A DNA stretch of 64,000 nucleotides from Clytia hemisphaerica. Its lineage: Eukaryota; Cnidaria; Hydrozoa; Leptothecata; Clytiidae. Of this stretch, positions 1 to 13,400 are shown one piece after another. Where the stretch lies: NCBI GenBank assembly GCA_902728285.1, contig CACVBU010000671.1, forward strand, positions 744,001 through 808,000, given 5' to 3'. Under the pieces are notes generated by a model that was given only the letters and a program-made list of their open reading frames with translations, was not told the DNA's origin and ran no database searches. A program made the translations under genes and the position numbers. The stretch's first letter is position 1. Each line of letters begins with the position of its first letter.

Positions 1-1720
1 ACATCTATTTTGACTTCTGTTCCTCTTGACATGTAAGCATTTTAATACAAGGATTTACGAGGATCGACAAGATATAGATCGCACGCAAATCTAACGATCT
101 TAAATTCTTTTTTAATAATTTTTTAATTGAGGGAATTTGAACAGCATCAAAATCGACCTGTTTTGCTTCTGAAGATAGTACGGTTTATTGCGGCTAATTA
201 GTCTATTATCTGGAGTCTATTTCTTTGATATTTATATCGAAAAATGTATCGAGCTAACTGACGTTCTTACAAAAAAACTGTCCCGCTAAACCTTATATAA
301 TGTGACTGTTTTAACATCCAGCCGTTAGGAAACAAAAAAAATATCTTGTGACTTGCTATAAATCATTTCTATCTGTTCAAAGTAGAATGTACCTGGTAGA
401 TGCTTTATGCTCTAGTGAAAATGTCTATAAAGAAAAGAAAGAAAAAATCTTTTTTGCTTCTGCGTGTTTAGATATTTGAATTTGAAAAGTTTGAACAGTC
501 TAGGTACCTCTTGTTTTAAAACAATCTAATTTGCTCTGTAGACTTTTCATAATAACGTTTAAGGGTATCATACTTATTTGTTGTATGTAGCTTGCTAATA
601 ATTGTTTATTAAATTATTAAGTCATTGGCTCCATTACTAATTATGAAAGTGTTCTTTCGAGTTCTAGAAAACAAGATCCATAATGGTCGGTGTGACATGA
701 GTTTTTCTTTCAGCAGATTCTGGAGACAAAGTTTAGATGAACGGTTAGGTTGACAGTAGAATATGTAGACCTAGGTGGGTCAATATGTTGTTTTGATCTT
801 CTAACATTATATGTACGTTACGGAAGTTGAATGAAAGGTTTCTTGACATAAGTTAGGAGGCTTATTGTTAGGATAATTCCTGCATTACAATCATGGACAA
901 AATATTTGAGACAAAGGGGATTTACCGGCGAAGTTTTTAACACCACAGATGATTTTTAAGTGCCGTAAACTACAGTTGGGAAGTAGAGTTTTAACTCTGA
1001 GTTTTAACACGAGACTTAAGATCTCAGGATTTAAAAGCTCGAATTTGCTTGAATAAGGCTTGGAATATAGCCTAGAAGCCACCGAACCCCTCTAAAATTG
1101 AAATGAAAGTAGAAGTCCTAAAATAGCAATTTTCGCCCGAACTTTAAATTCTAAAAAACGTTAAAATACACTAAAATGTTAGTATATTTCAACCATAATT
1201 GTAGCATAGGTTTTTATTAAAGAAGGGTAGAAATTCTGCTGGTTGGTCAGAAGACAACTGTGTTCACTTTGACTGCAATATGAAAAGGGCGTAATTCATT
1301 TTTTTATACTGAATAGTCAAAAACAAAATCTTTGTTTCCGTTATTCAAATATCCTCTAATGGGATGGATTAGAGGGGCCTAGAGGGTATTCAGGTTTGAC
1401 AAGTGTTATTTAATTATTTAATGAAATGTCACTCATTTTACAAGTCGTAACATTTAGCGGAAATCTTCATGGACTAAGGAGTTGGATTGATAAGGAGGCT
1501 GAAGCTAGCTATGTGCTGCTTTTTTCTACTTTTTTATTCAATCGATAAATTTATAGGGGCCGCGATATTTGGAGCGGAAATCTTGTATTACTATGAAATA
1601 ACTTTGATAAGTCGAAATTAGTCGGTGAAAATGAATCACTTTGTTTCATATGCACTGCTCTTTTAATAGATTGGTATACACTGTATTCTGTTTGACGGAT
1701 TTCAGGAAATTTTTCTACAG
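1..1720. other. No gene seen; AT-rich, one repeat copy
   Basis: I see no open frame with coding character here. The stretch is AT-rich and may be an intron or upstream part of the gene whose exon starts at 1721. The only recognisable structure is the dispersed repeat copy at about 896-1204. Confidence 0.5.
896..1204 (+). repeat. Dispersed repeat, copy 1 of 4
   Basis: This roughly 310-bp block matches 36578-36856 in the same orientation, with shared phrases such as TTAACACGAGACTTAA, AGCC.CTAA/GAACCCCTC and the end TTGTAGC. It matches 39060-39205 and 45262-45445 in reverse orientation. No terminal inverted repeats or poly(A) are evident, so the class is unknown. The copies differ at many positions, so the family is old. 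Confidence 0.6.
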
Positions 1721-4247
1721 CAGTTATTCTAAAAATGGCCCATCTATATGATGAGAGGGAAAATATGGTATACTTGATTTCTAGAACTATTCCGGTTTTA
1801 GAAAATTTGGAAACGGAAAATTATAGTATTGAACAACTCCGTAAAATTTTGTTGATGTTTCAAATTGTATATTGTGGTGGTGGCGACTTCTCTTGTCGAA
1901 CTCTTTTCCACTTGCTGGTCTTGGTCTCAAAAAAAGAAAAAGTATCAGTCTTCTTGTTTGTGATTTAAGTTGAATTTCCATGGTCCTTTGTAATGTAATG
2001 GATCGTATTGGTCAAACTTGCTACATGATTTTAATTGGGCCCTGACCTATCAGGAATTTAAGCCCTATTTTCTGATCTCAACTCTAAAAAGAACCAACAG
2101 CTATAGAATCCAGGGAAAATTTGATGGTTTAAGAATTATGTTTGTTACAAGCAGGGATTACAAAAGTCTGTTCTATAAAAAGTGGAGAGTGCATTTTGAT
2201 TTATTCTTTAGTTCATTGACTCAACCTCGACTTGTCATCTTGTCATGAGAGTCTTAAATTCTACACTTTGCTGCTATGCATTGAGTCTATTGTAAACTGT
2301 TTACTAGTGAGAAAGTCAAGGACTCATATCCTAGAAACAAAAGTAGTGAGTAGCGAGTGAGTGGGACTTGATGCTTAAATTAGTTGAGCGCTACATGGGC
2401 ACCTCAGTTGAACGTACCGATCCAAAATAGTCAAATTGAGTGGTTCTTGCTGTTCTGTTTGTTACTTTTTAATTGATTTACTTAATGCTATTTTTTCGTA
2501 AAATAGTTTCGTATATTTCTTTGACTTGTTGGACGGGACTGAAGTGGAGTTTTGTACTATGAGATTGATTTGACTAAATATTGTGGTAAAAAAAGGATGG
2601 CCCGTAAAAAGTAGTGCGATCAAAAGGGCACGAAAAGCAAAACCTTTTTATTAATATTCGTCCCATTGTAGCACTCAAGCGCATTATTAATTCCTTAAAT
2701 ATTTCACTGAAAACTGCATCCTTTTCTACCAATGTTTTATTTTAACGACTATGTAGAAAATGTTATGGATTCTAAGACCCAACTCGCCGGAGCTGCAAGA
2801 ACTTTTACGTGCTCGTCGGTTTTAAAACTGTCTTTTCTGACGGTTTGAACAATTCTAATCGCATTAGTAAAAAACCTCTCGTCATATGTCATCTAACTTT
2901 GTGTCCTTGAGATCGTGTTTAAAGAATTGTCTTGGAAGTTTTTACGTCACTATGGATTTATTTGCGTGTGTACTTGGTTCAAAAAGCGAGTTTTGAAAGG
3001 AAAAGTTTAAGCACTGTTTCCTGTTTTTAACCACAAATCCTTGCAAACCTATTTTCTTGCATTTAATCATTTGATACCACAATTTTGGTTTGAGTGAATC
3101 ATATTTCGATGCAAAGCGTATTGCTTTTGTTTTTAGAGGATTCAGTTGGTCGTTATCGATCAGTTACCGACCTTTCATTATGACATCATGATTGAGGAGA
3201 GTATTTTTTCACGAGCAAACTTTCTGAGGCGTGATATGTGATATTTTTTAGGCAGGATTTGAGGCGAGGTGCATCTTTTAGGCTATTTTCTGCATTTTCT
3301 TACTTGGATGAACAGATTTTGGCGATTATCGTGATCGTGTTAAGAGCAGCACACTTTAGGGTGTTGGTGTATTGGTGTATGGGGGATACAGTTAAGTGTC
3401 TATTTAATAGATTTTACTCTGATTCTGGTATTCATGAGAGCATATGAAAATCCATGAGGCTATATTTATGATGTGAAAATGTGTGTGTCCACCTGTACAT
3501 AAGATTTTAGGATTTTGTTAAGTTGACACACACGTTCTTATGTCATAAATAGCCTCTTATTTAACCTCACTACAATGATAATATGCTTTTGCTTTTCTGA
3601 TTTTCGGCTTAACTCCAATCAGGATATTGACCTCCAACTAGGGATGAAGAAGTCGGCTCTGCGACTAGACGCTGGCAAACTACGTTTTCGATATATCCTG
3701 ATGACGAAATTTTGAGTTTTGCATCTGTTATTTAAAAGCGAGGAACGTTGTAGTGCATTGAAAGAAAGTAAAGAGGAAATCAAAGATGTCTGTCTGAGGT
3801 GAATATTCTGTTTATAAAGAAAAGGTTAAATTGTGAGAAAATCAAACAAAGTTCTTGCACTTGTCTTACAATTTTAAGCCTATAAATGGCATCTACTAAT
3901 ATTGATTTTTAACACATTTGAGGGAATTTTTGGTTTTGGGAGATGAAGAGGATGTAATTTTTTAACATCTCTACATTTTGTTATTTCATCAAATACAGGT
4001 TATTAAAAATGAGGAGGTTCTTAAATACGCAACTCAGACAGCTCTACCTCGTGTCACTTTGACACATATTGAAAGTCTTGAACGAAAAAACACTGCACTT
4101 GTGTTAAAATCAATAACCATTTATGTGTTATTGTACCATGATTTTGCTGCCACTTTAACAAACAACCCTGAACTAGCATTCCACGTATGGCAGATGTCAA
4201 TTTCAAGTGCATGTTCTTTGGAAAATAACATTTTTGTGACGTGCTAA
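1721..4247 (+). CDS. 3' end of an unrecognised helical-protein gene (partial)
   Basis: I propose two exons that join in phase 0: 1721-1866 (acceptor TTTTCTACAG, donor GTATAT) and 3999-4247 (acceptor AAATACAG), ending at a TGC-TAA stop. The first exon opens with two bases finishing a codon, so the gene starts upstream of the window. An internal ATG at 1735 could be an alternative start. The joined peptide of about 130 residues is mostly hydrophobic and polar helix-like sequence, compatible with an armadillo/HEAT-like or other alpha-helical fold. I do not recognise the family. Further small exons could lie in the 2.1 kb between them. The next gene starts only 184 bp after the stop. Evidence is splice signals, matching phase and coding-like composition only. 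Confidence 0.4.
1867..3998. other. Proposed intron; nothing else recognised
   Basis: This 2.1-kb stretch lies between the two proposed exons. It contains several short open frames (for example 2018-2248 and 3238-3447) with no coding character. I see no repeat with clear ends. A small unannotated exon cannot be excluded. Confidence 0.4.
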
Positions 4248-4431
4248 CACAGGGTCATTATAATATAAAGGAATCGGATTTAGCAAGCTATATCTTGTCC
4301 TTGCAAATTGAGTTAGCTTGGAGCAGGTAACTTGTGAAATTACCAGCGTTGGGAATGACAATCGCACGCTTTGCAAACTATATTCATTTGGAAATTGAGT
4401 TAAATTTTAAGCACGATTAACATTATTAAAG

Positions 4432-7400
4432 ATGGAGCTTTATGAAATTGCAAGAAGTTACCGGAGTCATCGGTATTTTTCCGATAATCAATTCAATCCG
4501 TATAGTTACGGCACAACACGCAGTACTTGTTACGAAATTACGGCAGATCCCATTAACGATTTACGACGAACGAGCTCGTATACATATCGAAATAATTACG
4601 AGCCTACTGCGAAATCTTACCGATCTACAAATGATGTTTTACGATTTTCTTTCGATAATTATCGATCGGCTAATGATTTGTTTCGAACAAGTTGGTCCGA
4701 TAAATCGAATAATGATAATGGTTTAAGAGACAGTTTTACATCAAGTAGGGTTTAGTCTCGTATCCAAAATAAAAGCTTTTTTGGAAAATCCTTGAACTTT
4801 AACGGGCGGGACTGTTTTTCTTTTTAAGTGGTCAAAATTGTATTTTAAATTTTTCCAATCCTATAGGGAGACTAGAATAAGACCCTTGGAGGGAGTTAAA
4901 TTATCCAAAATGATACCCTTCAAACTAGAGTGACACCGATAATGCCTGAGTGAAAAACCCACTAAAATTAGCGTTTGATGATAATACAGATAAGAAAGAG
5001 TTCAGCTGTCTCTGTTAGTGCCGATTTGAACCGGGTTGGTTGAAAATCGGCATTTTGGTACAGTAAAAAAATAAAAATGTCCCAACACTCTCACTTATTT
5101 GAAACCCTTTACACGTTTTTTTTTTATAAGAAAGTCAAAAATTTTCGAAGCCTTCGGATGTTCTTAGTTTTTTGGATTTGAAGCCTAAAAATGTTCTTAA
5201 AATGTTCTTATTTTCAGCATTTTTTGAGCATTTTGATGTAATTTCTTAAGAAAATGCATGTTTTTAAGTTTCCGAAGCCTTAAAATGTTCTTAACTTGTT
5301 CTTAACATTTTGGCCCTCGAAGCCTTATGTTCTTATATAGCTTGTTCTTATAAAAAAAAAACGTGTATTTAAAAATTTCTGTAATTCGCACTGAAAAATG
5401 ATTTCTCACCTTATGTAAAATTCTATTTGTAATAGGAAACAGTAACTTTAATTCGAATTAGATTTTTATACCTTTAAGATCGAATTAGAGAGAATCGACT
5501 GTAATGTGGACCTTTGTTATCCCTTAAGAATAAATATTCTGACAATTTACTCTACGTCTCATTACAGGACGGCAACGTGAACACGTATCACTTTACGATA
5601 CGTTGATCGACACGGATCCCGTCTCAACGGAAGACGAGTGGAGACGCTACGTCGATCGAGGATGTCTTGTGGAAAAAGCTGTGGAAGCGTTAAGGTAAAA
5701 ATTCATTTTCCAACCTTGTCTACCAACCAGTTTGCCCACACGTGCTTTTTTATAATAACTGCGTTATAAGATTTGAAAAAGCGTTTGTTTGTCTACAGGG
5801 AATGCTTATTGCTAAGTCGCAATTCTCAGGGCACCTCGTCTGGTGTCAGTTGTTTTAACACACTTTTGTCAACGTCCTGACGCTTTTAACGTCAATATAA
5901 AGTTAAATTTAACCAAGATGTTTCTGATCCTTAGACGTCGACATCGTTACCCGAAAGACTCTTTCGAATATTCCCCTGAATCGCGATCACCATACAGTTA
6001 TCAGATCACGCCCACCACCAAATGGGTGTCACCGCCCAAAACGCCAACTGATAAATATGGACGCAAAGTACGAGATAAAGGTATGTTTACACTACATGGT
6101 ATTTTAAATGGTATTTGGGGCTTTTTCCGGACACAAAGGGGAGAAAATATAAGGGTAAAACTAAACGGCTAAGCAATTTATCAATATATGGTTCATCTTG
6201 TTTCTAGGCATGGAGGCTTTTGAGAAGAACGTCGTAAAAGATCCTAACTCCATCTTATGGTACACTACAGAGGAACCTCCAAAACCCAAACCCGTCGAAA
6301 CACCCAGAGGAAGGCGTAAGTTGGGTGGTAAAGAAATCAGTTTAGCTTCCGTTCAGGAGGCTGAAAACGAAAGTACGCCCTCGCCTCAGAAAACATCTAC
6401 GAATTCAATAAAAGCATTACGATCTGAAATTATCGACAAAGAAAAAGAGGAAACGCGTAAAAGTGAAAAAGATACAAAATTTTCTTCATACACGACCTCA
6501 AAAGATTCCTCGTCTTGGAAATCGGAACGGAAAAATAAGGATTCGCCGGAAAAAGAACGGAAATTGTTATCGGAAATGGAGGATAGGAAGAAGAAACGGA
6601 AAAGTTTAGAAGAGGATTCTTTTCTATCGAAAGGAAAGAAGGACAAAGATAAAGAAGGAAAATCGCAAAAATCAAATAAAATCGAGGAAGAAACGGCACA
6701 AACGGATAAAAAACAAACCAAAACGCACAAATTATTCGATAGTATAAAACATTCGACTATTAAACGAAGTAAGAGTCGTGGAAAAAATGATTCGCGGGCT
6801 GAAAAACTTGCAAAAGAAAAGCTAGAATTAGAAAAAGCAAAGGAATCGAATGAAAGTAATATCGATAAAGACGATAAACCCGATACAAATGGAGTTAAAT
6901 ATCGAGACGAGCATGTATCGAGTAAAGCAAGACCGACTACCATGTATGAACTCGAGTTAGATGAAGAGGAATCGGATAAAAAAGAATCGAATTTGTTGAA
7001 TACGAGTAAATCTGAATCGAAAGATTCTAAAAGAAATTCGTCTTTTCACGATGATGATTCTATAAGGAAGAATAAATCGAGTAGTAGTTTTCATGAGTAT
7101 ATTCCAGGACATAATGTACCGTTGAAGGAAAGATTGCGTCGGAAACAGATGGAACAGGAACAAAGAGAGCAGAAAGAGAAAACGGAAAGATTTTCCACGA
7201 CGACGAACGATTTCAGTTCTGTTATTGTTCCCGATCGCTCGCTAGCTCAACGCGCATCCAAAATCATTAAAGCGAAGTACCACAGCAGTGAACCATCTGC
7301 GGTGGGACGCGATGACGGTACAACGTCTCCGACACCGACATCAGGTCGAAGTAGTTTGACGTCGAAGTTTTTTCGTCGTTTCATGGGTGGGGAAAAAGAG

Positions 7401-10400
7401 GAAGGAAAAGCGACAAGTGAGGAAAACAACAACAAGGCCAGTAGCATTAGACGGAGAAAGTTACGGAAAGATAGCGAAAATGACGAAAACGACGACGCTA
7501 ACAAAGAGACGTCATCGACGGAAACGAAAACCGACAATTTATCACAAACAACGACTTCGAAATTCAACAGCCCAAATAAACTGACTGAAATAAAAAGTAC
7601 AACGAAAGAGAACCAAAATATCTCGAAATTGAGTCAGGATATGACAGCTGATTTAACCAATCACGTCGAAAAAACGCCGGAACGATTTAGACGTCGCCGG
7701 ATAAAGAATGACGACGACAATACATCACCACGTTTGCAAAAGACGGCTGATAAGACGAAAGACGACGTCAAGAAAGACGACGATGCGTTGGAATCCGTCG
7801 TTTATCGTCGTAAAAAACAAAAAGACGAAGAAAAAATCAAATTACAAGAACTTCAACGAAAATCGTTATTCGTTTTTGAGGATGAAATTGTACCATCTGA
7901 AAAACGTGCTGAGAAAATGAGACTCCAGTTCCGGTCACCTGATCGGTCGCGCGACGAAATTGAAGAGGATATTATGGAGCAAGAAAAAGTGAGATTTAGT
8001 GCTAACCTTACTGATGATATTTTCGATTGTTTGAAAGATGCAGAGGTATCAGTGGTTTGTGAAGACAGTGATTTAGCAGTGGAGAAGAAACAAGATTGTC
8101 AGATCGACGATGATTTGTTCGCACGTTTGGATCAAATGACGCCCGATGGGGAGAAGCCCTCGTTTTTCATTGGTGAAGACGAGTCACATGATCAGAACGA
8201 ACCAATCAAGAGTGAGCCACGTGACTTGAAAAGCTTCTTGGAACCAATTGAAAAAGAGAACGAGTTGAAGATACAACATTTAGATGACATGTTTGATGAG
8301 ATTGAATCGATCAACCAATCAATGTACGAGGAACTGTTGAATCTCACGAAACAAGAAGCCCCTCAAGAGGATACTGAAACCAATATTGATTCGGATGATG
8401 AGGTCTTCAGGGAGACTACTGCGGCCACAGGAGGGTCCTTGAAGACTGCATACGACCCAGCAACGTCAAAGACCAATAAACTGCAGAAAAAGAAAATAGA
8501 CAAAGGTGAGACCAATGTTACTTCGGTTGGATTTATTTGTATAATCGATATATTTTCCAAAATCTCTCACAAAATCGGTTAAATTTCATATTTCTGAACT
8601 TTTGATTGTATTGTGTCAATTTGAAGAGAAAAAGTTAAAAAAAGTTGAAATATGTCTTCCATCGATTTTAACAGCTTTGTTGATTCTGCTTTGTCAGTTC
8701 AAAGTTTGCGCTGGATAATCTCATTGAAGTTAAATTTCTTTAAATATCGAGTTTCTCACTAACAGGCGATTTCATAGCAACGGACAAGTTTGGTAATTCT
8801 TATTTATCAGCATAAAGTTTAATCAATCAGTTTTTTTACACCTTATTCCCTAGGTGATTTGATGGCAACAGACAAATTTGAGGCCACGAAAGAAAGATGG
8901 GGCATTCGTTCATTGTCACGTGGTATTTCATTTGATGGAAGCATGAATATGGGTAGCAAACCAACATCTTCAAAACCCAGAAGTCGGTAAGATTTTCCTG
9001 CCTTCTCGAACATCCCTCGACGTTGTTTCCACATTCATCTAACTTTATTTTAATGACCATGTGGCAGTTAAGTCTATTCGTCCTCTTAAAAGATCACCGC
9101 TGACCAGACTCTAAATTTTGAACTACTCCAAATGGTACATCGTTGCTTGCTGTAAAGCATTAATATTGTGCTGTTTAGGTGTAAGGGAGGTCTATAAGTT
9201 CTAAATCGACTAAATTGTAAAAATATTTCAAGAAGATTTCAGTTTTTACCTTGAATTCAATTCATTTTTTATTTTTTTGAAAAACGACGAATGAGTTCGT
9301 AAGGACGGGATTTAAACTGATCGGAAAAATTTTAATTTACTGTCTATCTAAAACTGAAAGCTTTTGTTTCAATTTTTTTCCCAATCTACAATTTAACTAA
9401 ACCCACTTTATTACAAAAAATCATAAACATAAATCAAAACCTTCACTTTATACAGGAATGATTCCAGTGAATCACGAAGAAGTTCATCTCTTCTCGAAAC
9501 ACACGACGATGCTGTCAAATACGTGGCCAAATACACCAACATCAGTCTTGAAGAACTCAAAACAGGTACAAGTGGCGGTGACACGGGCGCCCGAGCAATC
9601 CTACCTTCCCCAAACGAGGGTGGTAATACAGGCGTGCGTACATTTTCACCCGAAGATGTATCAGAAGTTGAGAAGACAAGAAAAGACGTTGATAAAATGT
9701 TATTAAACTGTCAAAATATTGATAAGATCAATAATAGTTTAACAGAGACAGTACCTGCTTCAGCCACTGGAGTAATTTTAAAAGACCCTGACTCCGAGTC
9801 TGCTGCCTGCAGTCTAGGCACTGACCCTAAGCTTGTATCAAATGCTCCTGACACTGACTCCGTATCTACTGCCTTAGCCACAGATGGTGTCCATGTAGCG
9901 GAAAGTGTGAGGGATGTTGATAACGAAGTAGAAGAAACAACTCGTCGAATCTCTTTATTGATCGAACAAGCAGAATCAGAGGAAAACCATACTGTTGAAA
10001 GCGTGATGTCCGATGGTAACGTTAATGCAGACACTTCGAATACAGTGGAAACCCCTGGTATAGATAACGTTGATGTTGAAAAGAATGACGACGAATCAGA
10101 GAGAAAAGAGAGATCTCCTTCTAATCTATCCGTCGACCAAGCAACCGACTCCTTATCTGCGTATTCTCCGACCATTAGCGAATATGGAACTCCCCCAAAA
10201 TCACCAGTCACGTCCGATGTAATGGTTGAAAGCCCAGAACACCCGGAGAAGTTAGTTTCGACAAAAGATGTTGAAGCCAAAGAAGATATTGCAACAGAAC
10301 AAAGTAAATTTATTTGGTTTGAAGAGCATGTTTAGTTTGAACGTAAACTTCAAAGAAATCAAGTCACTTCAAGCTCTTTATTATATTTACAAAGTAAAAG

Positions 10401-13400
10401 TCGCATGTCTATTATCCAACTTTTTTCTATTTCGATCAAATTCTCGATTCCCGTCTTGACAATCTTTCTAAGAGTCGAACAAATTAGACTTCCCATTAGC
10501 TTGAGTTAACTGTAAATCAATCAGGCACAGTGGTACTAAACTAAAGCATGAATTCAAAGTTTTTTTGAATAAAACGACTGAAAATCACTACAGTGATAGT
10601 AAATCAATGGATTGAATGTTTTTGAATTTCAGGTCAACCACAAACTCAAGAGACAGCACTTGCAGAAATTCAAGCTGATACTACAAAGGTACGTGAAATT
10701 GCACTGATTAATGCAAATTTTTACTACTATATTTTTTCATTTACAGATCTCACAATGTAATGCAAATGATTTGTACACGTACACGTACCAGCAATATTGA
10801 ATAGGGTTGTCGATCGGAAAATAAAACATACATCCAAAACATTGAGGACAAAAGAAAATCTTTGACAATAATGCTAGGTTTAAAAAATAAGATTTGAAAG
10901 GAGTAACAAATCCTTTACGCCATGAGAAGATTGGGGACCTCTGTTTGTAGCACCGAAGCCTTCGGCTACTCATTCACCACTTCTATTTCTATGATTAATT
11001 TATTTCAGGACATTGAGAACAAGGAGGAAGCAAATCAACAACCAGCAGAGTCTGCAATGCCTGCCAAAACATCGAAGACAAATGCTGAGGAAAAGAAAAC
11101 TAAACGAAGGTGAACTATTCTTCCATTAGCGGACTTTCAATACGTCCCTATAATAAGAATCCGTGAATTTAAGTTGAAATTCAGCTGTTTTTAGTGATTT
11201 CTTTACTATGATGCTCTTAATATTTTCTTGACGCATTTTCTCACAAGAAAAGGTTTAAAAACAGAAGCTCTAACATTTTCGCTTAAAAGATTTTCTACTT
11301 CAACTAACCAATCCCTGGTTTATTTCCATAGGTCAAGCTATCTAAACCAACGACAATCTCACATGGGTTTGTTTTCAATAACATCACCAATGAGTCAACT
11401 GGATGATGGTGTAAATATTTCCGAGCAGACTGGACCTCAACCATCTCTCGAAGACGAAAAAGCACAATCTACACCATTGACCAATCAAAGTCCTCAACCA
11501 TCTGTAAATGAAGACAAAGCCGAATCTACACCCTCTGAATTTACCTCCAATATAGAAGAAACAATTGGGAATATTGAAGCTCCTAAGGACGTGGAAACTG
11601 TTGAATTGGCACATTTAGCAACACAAGAAAAAAACATCATTGAATCTATTGAAAACAGCACAACTCCTTTGGCAGGTACTCAAACGCCTTTAGCGCTAAT
11701 CGAAAATGAAGTTCTTTCACCTAAAGCTTTAGAATCCAACCAAATCAACGAGTCACCATCAAAAGAGGAAAATCCACTTGAAATGCCAGCTTCTGTAGTA
11801 TCAATGGAATCTTCTGTCAGTGCCGAAAACGACCCGAAAAACTCTGAAGAATCTTTAACAATGAGTAAAGAAACTTCTCCAGAGACTCCTGCTCCACAAA
11901 TAGAAACCGCAACGGAAAAGCCAATGACAACTACTACGCCCGCTCAAACACCCTCCCCATCAAAACTTGTACAAAGACCGTCATTGGGAAGCTTGAGTTC
12001 TCTTACCGATAGCACATCTTCGTTTTCCTCTTTGACGCCTGCAGCAGAGACAATAAAAGTCAGTCAAGAATCAAACGATTCACCATTCAAACTAATCAAG
12101 AAACCAGCTCCCAGCAATCAGTCAGATACAAAAATAGAACGACCAGAATCACCTTTCAAGCTTACTAAAAGACCGTCCTTGGGAAGTTTGAGCTCTCTCA
12201 CGAGTTTGTCATCCTCAGCATCCACCTCGCAACTTGATGATGTCACAAAACCAGAACCAAAAGAGTCGCCATTTAAACTGACAAAGAAACCTTCTTTGGG
12301 AAGCTTGACTTCTCTAACATCACTGGTACCTGCAACTAAGCCAATAACTGGCCCATCCCAAGGGCCCCCAGGCATTGAGTCGCCCTTTAAATTGAAGAAG
12401 TCTTCCTTGAGTGGAAGCTTGACTTCTTTAAGTGGTTTTGGAGCTGCACCAACTGCAGATGGAACAGGTCCATTCAAATTATCCAAAGTTTCTTCGACGA
12501 GCCGATTGAGTCTTTTACAGCCAGCCACTATCCCTTCAATTATGGAGTTGCCAGGGAAACTATCGTCAGAGGATAGAACGCAGGGATCGGAAACGCGGGA
12601 AAATGAAGCAGAAGTCGAACAGAATACGCGGGAACCCAAACAACAAACACAGAAAGAAGATGAAAATGAGCATGAAGTTGCTAGCATGTCAAAGAAAGGA
12701 GAAGAAGATGTTTCAAAGGAAGAAATAACAGAAATTAAAGAAGGTAAATGATTCGTCAATAGCCATCTAAAGATCATAAATAAAGCACAAGTTGATCTAT
12801 TTCTTATAGTTTGTGAATAATCTTTTTACAAGTGCCCTACTTATGGTCTTACTTAATATTTTTTATAGGGAAATGTTTACGCGTTTATGTATTTTTGTTT
12901 ATTTCTAAGTTGCAAACCAAAAGTATTCAACGGTTCTTCGAATCATGGATTCAAGGCTAGCTTATAATTGTTCATCTTTTCCAATTGTAGATAATACTAA
13001 AAAAGACGTTATCACAACATTAGAACATCACCCAAATGACGAACTTAACAAGGATCTTAACAACAACGATATTGAAAAATCAAACCTACAACAAGCTACC
13101 ACGATTGAGCAAGAACAAGACATACCAGAAACTACTTCGACAACATCTAACATTCAAAACTCAACTTCAAGGCAAAATTCAGAATCCAAAAGCACAATTT
13201 CAAGGAAAACATCAAATTCAAAAACCCAAGAAAATACGGGCGCAATATCGTCAACATATCAGCAAGTGTCTGAATCTAAATCATCAGCTTCCAGAAAAGC
13301 TTCAAATTCCAAAAACATGCAATTTGTGCAAGATCAAACTCAAAGTATATCCAGCTCTAGGAAAGGATCACAGTCAACTTCACGAAAAGGCTCCCAATCT

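Noticed and set aside
3238..3447. 69-codon plus-strand frame after a TTTTTTAG acceptor-like site
   Set aside because: Aromatic/Cys-rich composition without domain, and the phase does not help join the proposed exons at 1721 and 3999.
6386..6943. 185-codon minus-strand frame opposite exon 4 of the large gene
   Set aside because: It is the shadow of a Lys/Glu/Ser-rich plus-strand exon; composition is Phe/Ser/Leu-rich with no domain and no splice context.
12118..12777. 219-codon minus-strand frame opposite exon 10
   Set aside because: Antisense shadow of the SPFKL repeats; the plus strand has agreeing splice sites and phase.
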